DNA of 8,103 bases, taken from NCBI GenBank assembly GCA_021736285.1, contig JAIPGE010000056.1, positions 1 to 8,103 on the forward strand, written 5' to 3'. This document shows positions 1 to 4,688 of the stretch, piece by piece. How positions within the stretch are numbered: position 1 is the stretch's first letter; each line of letters opens with the position of its first letter. The notes under the pieces are model-generated. The model worked only from the letters and a program-made list of their open reading frames with translations, did no database searches and was not told the origin of the DNA. Source of the stretch: Candidatus Izemoplasma sp. (GTDB taxonomy: Bacteria > Bacillota_I > Bacilli_A > Izemoplasmatales > Izemoplasmataceae). Both the position numbers and the translations under genes were made by a program.

Positions 1-31
1 CCTAATCAATCATTCACATTCACTTATTCTT

Positions 32-59
32 ATTATACAATACATTTTTCGATTTACAA
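32..59 (-). promoter_or_regulatory. Sigma-A-type promoter of a gene beyond the left edge
   Basis: Read on the minus strand, a perfect -10 box TATAAT (32-37) lies 16 bases downstream of a -35 box TTGTAA (54-59, 4 of 6 matches to TTGACA). Transcription would start near position 25 and run off the left edge. The 25 or so bases that follow contain only ATG codons closed at once by stops and no clear ribosome binding site, so the gene start lies outside the window. The -35 bases overlap a possible -35 of the opposite promoter. Confidence 0.6.
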
Positions 60-80
60 GATATTTTCTTGTGGTAAAAC
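53..80 (+). promoter_or_regulatory. Possible alternative promoter for the PH-domain gene
   Basis: TTTACA (53-58) and TAAAAC (75-80, preceded by TGG, so extended -10-like) are separated by 16 bases on the plus strand. This would give a leader of about 30 bases for the gene at 119. It is weaker than the TGCTAAAAT element further down, and only one of the two may be used. The -35 hexamer sits on the same bases as the -35 of the leftward promoter. Confidence 0.3.
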
Positions 81-91
81 CAATTGTAATT

Positions 92-100
92 TGCTAAAAT
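92..100 (+). promoter_or_regulatory. Extended -10 promoter of the PH-domain gene
   Basis: TGCTAAAAT is an extended -10 element (TGn followed by TAAAAT at 95-100). There is no good -35 at 17 bases; TTGTGG (69-74) is 20 bases away, which is too far for a normal spacer, but extended -10 promoters can act without one. Initiation near 107 would start the transcript almost at the ribosome binding site, 18 bases from the -10 to the ATG. The same arrangement recurs in front of the OLD-like gene. Confidence 0.5.
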
Positions 101-106
101 AGATGT

Positions 107-114
107 AAGGAGGT
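107..114 (+). promoter_or_regulatory. Ribosome binding site of the PH-domain gene
   Basis: AAGGAGGT is a near-perfect Shine-Dalgarno sequence, 4 bases before the ATG at 119. It fixes that start codon. Confidence 0.85.
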
Positions 115-118
115 CATT

Positions 119-484
119 ATGGAAGATATTAGAAACGGACTTGAGTTTACTTTTATTAGAGAAACAAAACCACCCAAAGAGTTAGAAGAATTACTGATTG
201 AAGGCGAACACATCGAAGCATGTTATAAGACCTTACGTGACTTTGCGATTGTTACAAACTATCGATTTGTGATTGGTGATAAACAAGGCATTACCGGTAA
301 GAAAATGGAACTGTATACCATTCCATTTAAGTCGATTGTGATGTATTCGAGTGAAAACGCATTTGGTGTATTTGACCTTGGTGAGATGGAAATTTGGACA
401 CGTCTAGGTGTTTTTAAACTCCATCTTAAAAAAGGTGTCAATGTACGAGAACTGGATAAAATTATTTCATCACATGTCCTTTGA
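119..484 (+). CDS. Bacterial PH-domain protein (bPH_1 / PF08000 type)
   Basis: A 121-residue soluble protein with no signal peptide or membrane segment. It matches the small stand-alone bacterial pleckstrin-homology family from end to end: a helix with an acidic GE at 29-30, a strand ending in TNYRFVIGDKQG (46-57), then TGKK (59-62), the IPFKSI turn (68-73), FDLGEMEIW (85-93) and a C-terminal helix (107-120). The family is widespread in Bacillota; its fold is a PH-like beta barrel capped by a helix, and no biochemical role is established. Length is normal for the family, and the ATG is set by a strong ribosome binding site. It is a single-gene unit, convergent with the helicase and closed by a shared hairpin. 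It ends at TGA; reading through would add only four residues, so TGA acts as stop. Confidence 0.9.
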   Translation: MEDIRNGLEFTFIRETKPPKELEELLIEGEHIEACYKTLRDFAIVTNYRFVIGDKQGITGKKMELYTIPFKSIVMYSSENAFGVFDLGEMEIWTRLGVFKLHLKKGVNVRELDKIISSHVL

Positions 485-525
485 ATCAATTTTTAACTAA
501 TGCTTTTGCATTGCTTTATCAACCG

Positions 526-553
526 AAAACACTACGATATGTGGTGTTTTTTT
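526..553 (+). terminator. Intrinsic terminator between convergent genes, possibly bidirectional
   Basis: AAAACACTAC (526-535) pairs with GTGGTGTTTT (541-550) through 10 base pairs, one of them G-U, around a five-base loop GATAT. On the plus strand it is followed by further T residues, giving a seven-T run (547-553), so it ends the PH-domain gene. On the minus strand it begins 9 bases after the helicase stop but has only four Ts before a C, so leftward termination would be weaker. Confidence 0.75.
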
Positions 554-559
554 AGGTAT

Positions 560-2914
560 CTATTGTTCACTCTCATCATCATCGGTTTTCCAAAATGCTT
601 TTAGATAATTGATTATATAGTCATTGTGGGGAATCGTTGTGTTGTGCGACCAATGTTTGGGGAATAATTGTTGGTAAGTGTGGTGTAAATATCTGTCATC
701 AAAGAGAATGGCAATGCCTTTGTCTTCATCTTGTCTGATGACACGACCAACAGCTTGTATGACTTTATTCATTCCAGGGTAAGTATAGGCATAGTGAAAT
801 CCGTTTTCATGATGGCTCTCAAAATAACTTCGTAACAACTCATTTTCTTGATTAAACATCGGCAAAGCAACACCAACAATTAAGACACCATGTAGTAAAT
901 CACCGACATAATCAATACCTTCAGAAAAACTACCGCCAAGGACAAAAAAACCAACGGTTGATGTGTCACTGTCTTGTTGAAATGATTGCAATAACTCAAT
1001 GCGTTCATTGTACCGCATTCGCGGTTCTTGGATCACTACATGATATTGGCTTTGGTCAAACAATTCTAATACTTTATTCATATAGGCATATGATGGGAAA
1101 AAGGCAATATAGTTCCCGTGTTTCGCTTCTAACATAGCATAAATTGTATCGATAATTTTATTGATACTTAAGTCGCGATCACGATACCGTGTTGAAGTTG
1201 AGCCTTCAACAAAAAGGCCAAGACATAAAGGATCAAAAGGCGACGGAATTTGAATTGTTTTTCCCTGTCCATTGGTGATCAGTTTAACGTAATAATCAAT
1301 GGGTTCTAACGTAGCACTAAAAAGAATTGCGCCATCGGTTTGATACTCAATGATTTCAGCAATAAACTGTGACGCATTAAAACAGCGTTGTGTAATGGAT
1401 ATGAATGCGTTTTGATATTCAATAAAGAGTTTGTAATGTTCATTAAAGAATTCACTAATACGACGATACTGCATTAATTCAAAATACACATCTAAGACAT
1501 CTTTACGGGTTTTAAATTTCTTATTTTCAACTAATATCTTTTCAAGTTGAACAATCAAAAAATCAATCTTTTCAATCAATTCGATGTCATTTTCTGACTG
1601 GTAATAAAACGGATTTTTAATAAGTTGATGCGTTTCTTTCAAGGTATTTACATTTCCAATGACCGCATTTAATGCTGCATGAATTGTGCCTTTAAACCCA
1701 GCGACTGCTTGTCTTAAATTGATTAACGACTGTTCACTTAAGGTTGCTGAATACATGTTTCGTGACCGGTCAACCATATTATGGGCTTCGTCAATTAAAA
1801 GTTTTGGTGTGTAAAAATTTTCTTCAAAATAGCGAATTAAATGAACCCTTGGATCAAATGCGTAATTATAATCACAAATTATGATGTCCGAATAATTTGA
1901 AATTGACAAACTGAATTCATGGGGACATATTGTATGGAATTCTCCATATTGTTTAATCAATGTTTGTTCATACACATCGTCATGTACGAAAATATCTTCA
2001 AGTGCGGCTTTTTCACGTTCAAAATAGCCTTTGGCATAAGGGCAGATATCTGGATCACAATCTACTTTGTCCATTAAACACATCGCTTCTTTTGAATGGA
2101 GAACGACACTTTTTGTAATAAGGCCATGTGTTTTTAATAAATTGACAGTATCAATCACAATTTGTTTACCTTGGTTTTTCGCTGTTAAATAGAAGATTTT
2201 ATCGGTTTCTTTATCAAGTGTTTTCAAACTAGAAAATAGTGCCGCAACGGTTTTACCAATACCTGTGGGGGCAATTGAATATAAGATATCTTTTTGAATT
2301 AATGTTTGATAAATTGCGCCCATAAATGTATATTGTCCTTCACGGTAATCTGAAAAAGGAAAGGTCAAACCTTCGATTGATGATTGGCGTTTTGCTTGGT
2401 GTGTTTCATAAATTTCTAACCAGGTTATATAGGCATCAATTGTGTCATTGAAAAAGCGTTTTAATTGGGTTTGATTATAGCGTTTTTTAATGATTTTTAC
2501 GTGTTTAGATTGGGTATGAATATAGGTTAGATAGACTGTGATAGACCGTTGTTTGCGTGTTTTTAAATACATATAGGCATACATTCTTGCTTGTGCTAAA
2601 TGTTCTGGTCGACTAGTTTCATCAATCAATTCTAAGGCGACTGAGGTGCTTTTGATTTCTTCAATAATGACAGTGCCTTCACGCAAAAGCACACCATCAA
2701 TACGACCTGATAGTGTGATTTCATAATCTTCTTTTTCAACCAACGTTTTGACAGATACTTCTTTGTCGTCTGTTTCACGATATTGTTCTTGTAGAAAGGT
2801 ATGTAGTTCTGTCCCCTGTTTAGCTCGGGCATTGCTTTTAAACTCATTGGTTAAGTCACCCCCACGGTGAATGAAAGTGACCAGTTCTTTGACACTAATT
2901 CGAATTTGTTTCAT
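560..2914 (-). CDS. PD-(D/E)XK nuclease fused to XPD/DinG-like Fe-S DNA helicase
   Basis: A 784-residue cytoplasmic DNA-processing enzyme. Residues 1-170 look like a Cas4/RecB-type PD-(D/E)XK nuclease: D73 in RIDG, E86-I-K88, then Q108-x3-Y112 as the trailing QxxxY motif. From about 188 it is a superfamily 2 helicase of the Rad3/XPD group (COG1199). It has a Q-like motif YREGQ (190-194), Walker A APTGIGKT (215-222), four cysteines spaced as a 4Fe-4S domain (C279, C286, C291, C330), DEAH (375-378), SATL (533-536), SEGIDY (664-669) and motif VI QAVGRVIR (720-727). All key residues are present, so both activities are plausible: ATP-driven 5'-3' unwinding, as known for XPD and DinG, plus DNA cleavage. 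This nuclease-helicase fusion is recurrent in Bacillota; its role is thought to be repair but is not settled. It is the last gene of a three-gene unit, 22 bases after the LURP-one gene. The ATG has a GAGG ribosome binding site 6 bases away. Confidence 0.9.
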   Translation of the reverse strand: MKQIRISVKELVTFIHRGGDLTNEFKSNARAKQGTELHTFLQEQYRETDDKEVSVKTLVEKEDYEITLSGRIDGVLLREGTVIIEEIKSTSVALELIDETSRPEHLAQARMYAYMYLKTRKQRSITVYLTYIHTQSKHVKIIKKRYNQTQLKRFFNDTIDAYITWLEIYETHQAKRQSSIEGLTFPFSDYREGQYTFMGAIYQTLIQKDILYSIAPTGIGKTVAALFSSLKTLDKETDKIFYLTAKNQGKQIVIDTVNLLKTHGLITKSVVLHSKEAMCLMDKVDCDPDICPYAKGYFEREKAALEDIFVHDDVYEQTLIKQYGEFHTICPHEFSLSISNYSDIIICDYNYAFDPRVHLIRYFEENFYTPKLLIDEAHNMVDRSRNMYSATLSEQSLINLRQAVAGFKGTIHAALNAVIGNVNTLKETHQLIKNPFYYQSENDIELIEKIDFLIVQLEKILVENKKFKTRKDVLDVYFELMQYRRISEFFNEHYKLFIEYQNAFISITQRCFNASQFIAEIIEYQTDGAILFSATLEPIDYYVKLITNGQGKTIQIPSPFDPLCLGLFVEGSTSTRYRDRDLSINKIIDTIYAMLEAKHGNYIAFFPSYAYMNKVLELFDQSQYHVVIQEPRMRYNERIELLQSFQQDSDTSTVGFFVLGGSFSEGIDYVGDLLHGVLIVGVALPMFNQENELLRSYFESHHENGFHYAYTYPGMNKVIQAVGRVIRQDEDKGIAILFDDRYLHHTYQQLFPKHWSHNTTIPHNDYIINYLKAFWKTDDDESEQ

Positions 2915-2929
2915 GACACACCTCGTGTC
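2915..2929 (-). promoter_or_regulatory. Ribosome binding site of the helicase gene inside a small hairpin loop
   Basis: On the minus strand, GACAC and GTGTC form a perfect 5-base-pair stem around the loop GAGGT, which is the Shine-Dalgarno core. The stem ends directly at the ATG at 2914. The loop leaves the site exposed, so it may either present or modulate ribosome access. The stem is short and could be chance. Confidence 0.45.
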
Positions 2930-2936
2930 TGATTAA

Positions 2937-3428
2937 CTAATGATTTCTTTTGTTTTGTTGTTCGTGTAATACTTGATCCAAGACAATGACTAAAAAAAGA
3001 TATATCTCTTGGTTATCTGGTGCTTGGATATCAATTTCATATGAATCACCAAACGAAATTATTTTTTTGGTGACACTAGCTTCAATCCCTCGCTCTGACT
3101 CAACAGTAAAACTATGGGCAAATAAGCTACCTTGAACAGTAAGTGAGTCATGGTAGATTGATACATCAAATTTTGGTCTAAATGAAAATCGTTGTCTGAT
3201 TTTCGCAATCTGTGTGCCATTTAAGTCATAGATGAAATATGTTGGTCGGAGACTAAATACTTTCTTTTCACTATAAAGCACATCCTCACCTGACGGTGTT
3301 TTTAAGGTAAGTTTATTTTTTAGTGAAAAGAACTTACCTTCGACAGTATAAACTGTGTTTTCACTGTCATTGTAAACACTAAAATTGTCTTTTAATGAAA
3401 AAACTTTTTGTTTAATATAAAATTTCAT
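2937..3428 (-). CDS. LURP-one-related family protein (YxjI-like)
   Basis: A 163-residue protein of the LURP-one-related (LOR, DUF567) family, close in length and layout to Bacillus YxjI. The family shares the 12-stranded beta barrel with a central helix seen in Tubby C-terminal domains and phospholipid scramblases; binding of lipid or another membrane ligand is suspected, but bacterial function is unknown. The barrel repeat is visible: K-x-F-S-L/F units with F at 10, 34, 58 and 81, and a degenerate ISF at 124-126, spaced 23-24 residues for the first four. The hydrophobic stretch LFLVIVLDQVL (144-154) is the family's buried C-terminal helix, not a membrane anchor. Its ATG overlaps the stop of the OLD-like gene (ATGA), which implies translational coupling. 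An AAAGGA ribosome binding site (3436-3441) lies inside the upstream gene, 7 bases away. Confidence 0.88.
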   Translation of the reverse strand: MKFYIKQKVFSLKDNFSVYNDSENTVYTVEGKFFSLKNKLTLKTPSGEDVLYSEKKVFSLRPTYFIYDLNGTQIAKIRQRFSFRPKFDVSIYHDSLTVQGSLFAHSFTVESERGIEASVTKKIISFGDSYEIDIQAPDNQEIYLFLVIVLDQVLHEQQNKRNH

Positions 3429-4606
3429 GATCCATTCCTTTCTTTAATAAGTTGTTTGAGTTCTTTAACAAATGGGTTTTGTTTGGTAAGATGATTTTTG
3501 GCCCATTTGCTTAAGACATGTTTTATCACATCATCTTTTTCATTGATATGTTTAAAAAATTGATATTTTGAAGATGGCATTGTTTTTAGATTGGCATTAA
3601 AGGTGCTATTGATGAAACGGGTATCGGCATACATTTCAATGATATCACGCTTCAGTGAACTCGGACTTAATGTGTCGCCATCGGTCACGACAATTGATGG
3701 GATGTTTTCTTTATCAAGTTGTTCTTTCACATACTGAATGTTGCCGTATCCTCCACAAGGTAAGACAGTATAGTCGCGATCAAGATTTAATAATTCCAAT
3801 CCTTTTTCGAACCAACCAACATCATATTTTCCTTCAACCAATAGGTAGGCTTTTTGCGTTTTGTTGACGCGTTTTTGAATGACTTCAAAATCACGGTGTT
3901 TGTCCCCTGTTAAAAGTTGTGAAACAAACGCATCGGTTTGTTGGATAATCGTTTCACTTGTGGTTGCGACGATGGTTTGAAAAATATCTTGATGAAGGTG
4001 TTTTATATGATCTAAATCAAAGTTTTGTTCAAAGTTGTCAATGCCAATAATTGTTTTGTTATGGGTAACATTACGGATTGCTTTAATGATATCGTGTTTG
4101 TTCATATGCTGTGGTTTTTTAATGTTTAGTTGATAATTTGTGTGATGTGAATAAAAAGAATATGTTACATTGTGTTTTATACCATCGATGTAGTCAGCGG
4201 TTTGACTGAGTTTACGTTTGGTATCATTAGAAAGTGATTGTGTCATATTCACACTCAATATATCGTTGAGCAATGTTGATATATTGATATATTTAGGCAC
4301 ATATAAATAGGCATAATCATCAATCTTTGACATGTCTCCAATCGATGCATTAAAGTTTAATTTAAAATAGGGTGGAGCATATGTTTTACGGTAACGATTG
4401 TCATTGATTTGAATTTCAATAATAACCGGTTGTTTTTTATCAATGATGAAATCATAACGCATAACATTGTTAAAAAAAAGATCTAGCGCTTCTAACACTG
4501 TTGTTTTACCCGAATGATTTGTTCCAACTAAAAGTGTATTTCTTTCCAGCGGAATATTCTCTTTTTTAAAGGCTTTATAATTATTAATATAGACATGTTC
4601 AATCAT
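3425..4606 (-). CDS. Compact OLD-like ATPase/TOPRIM nuclease
   Basis: A 393-residue protein in the arrangement of the OLD (overcoming lysogenization defect) family: an ABC/RecF-like ATPase followed by a TOPRIM nuclease. The start EHVYINNYKAF and Walker A GTNHSGKT (28-35) are typical. The Walker B-like strand is TIIGIDNFE, with D190 followed by N191 where a catalytic Glu is expected, and the switch strand reads ATTS (S217) instead of TTH. No LSGG-like signature is visible. The TOPRIM half is intact: LLVEGKYD with E258 and D262, then VVTDGD with D309 and D311. It is shorter than typical OLD proteins (about 500-650 residues), so the helical insertions are reduced. An in-frame GTG at 4615 lies within the ribosome binding site; the ATG at 4606 is chosen because GGTGAG precedes it by 4 bases and a promoter lies just upstream. 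It is the first gene of the unit with the LURP-one protein and the helicase. The family assignment is firm for TOPRIM and Walker A; the cellular role is unknown. Confidence 0.82.
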   Translation of the reverse strand: MIEHVYINNYKAFKKENIPLERNTLLVGTNHSGKTTVLEALDLFFNNVMRYDFIIDKKQPVIIEIQINDNRYRKTYAPPYFKLNFNASIGDMSKIDDYAYLYVPKYINISTLLNDILSVNMTQSLSNDTKRKLSQTADYIDGIKHNVTYSFYSHHTNYQLNIKKPQHMNKHDIIKAIRNVTHNKTIIGIDNFEQNFDLDHIKHLHQDIFQTIVATTSETIIQQTDAFVSQLLTGDKHRDFEVIQKRVNKTQKAYLLVEGKYDVGWFEKGLELLNLDRDYTVLPCGGYGNIQYVKEQLDKENIPSIVVTDGDTLSPSSLKRDIIEMYADTRFINSTFNANLKTMPSSKYQFFKHINEKDDVIKHVLSKWAKNHLTKQNPFVKELKQLIKERNGS

Positions 4607-4610
4607 TGCA

Positions 4611-4616
4611 CTCACC
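4611..4616 (-). promoter_or_regulatory. Ribosome binding site that sets the OLD-like start
   Basis: GGTGAG on the minus strand matches the GGTGA end of the consensus and lies 4 bases before the ATG at 4606. The upstream in-frame GTG at 4615 is part of this element and has no site of its own. Confidence 0.65.
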
Positions 4617-4623
4617 CAACCAC

Positions 4624-4652
4624 ATTATAGCATACCTTTTAGTCTTTTTACA
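4624..4652 (-). promoter_or_regulatory. Extended -10 promoter of the OLD/LURP-one/helicase unit
   Basis: On the minus strand, TGCTATAAT (4624-4632) is a perfect extended -10 element. TGTAAA (4647-4652) stands 17 bases upstream as a weak -35. Transcription would start near 4617, right at the ribosome binding site, leaving a leader of about 10 bases. It lies directly after the terminator of the ABC genes, so the three downstream genes appear to form their own unit. Confidence 0.75.
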
Positions 4653-4653
4653 C

Positions 4654-4683
4654 AAAAAAATGTACGCGTAATGCGTACATTTT
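4654..4683 (-). terminator. Intrinsic terminator of the ABC transporter genes
   Basis: A perfect 11-base-pair stem, AAAATGTACGC with GCGTACATTTT (4657-4667 and 4673-4683), encloses a five-base loop. On the minus strand it is followed by a run of seven Ts (4654-4660). It starts 5 bases after the TAA of the ABC fusion gene. Confidence 0.9.
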
Positions 4684-4688
4684 AAATC

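Noticed and set aside
1..102. Open plus-strand frame of 33 codons running from the left edge to a TAG at 100
   Set aside because: It overlaps two good promoter elements, has Ser/Tyr/Ile-rich low-complexity composition and resembles no protein; chance opening in AT-rich intergenic DNA is the better explanation.
482..484. TGA read as tryptophan (Mycoplasma-type code)
   Set aside because: Tryptophans are encoded by TGG, the PH-domain protein ends at its family's usual end at this TGA, and the OLD-like gene ends at TGA in a coupled ATGA overlap.
499..512. Small inverted repeat AATGC-TTTT-GCATT
   Set aside because: Only a 5-base-pair stem with no T run after it; the hairpin at 526-553 is the convincing terminator.
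4265..4300. Tandem TTGATATA repeat and AT-rich palindromic bases
   Set aside because: The stretch encodes ordinary Ile/Asn/Leu-rich residues of the OLD-like protein, and two copies of an AT-rich octamer are expected by chance here.
4607..4615. GTG at 4615 as the start of the OLD-like gene
   Set aside because: The GTG lies within the GGTGAG ribosome binding site and would be at or next to the transcript start; the ATG at 4606 is properly spaced.
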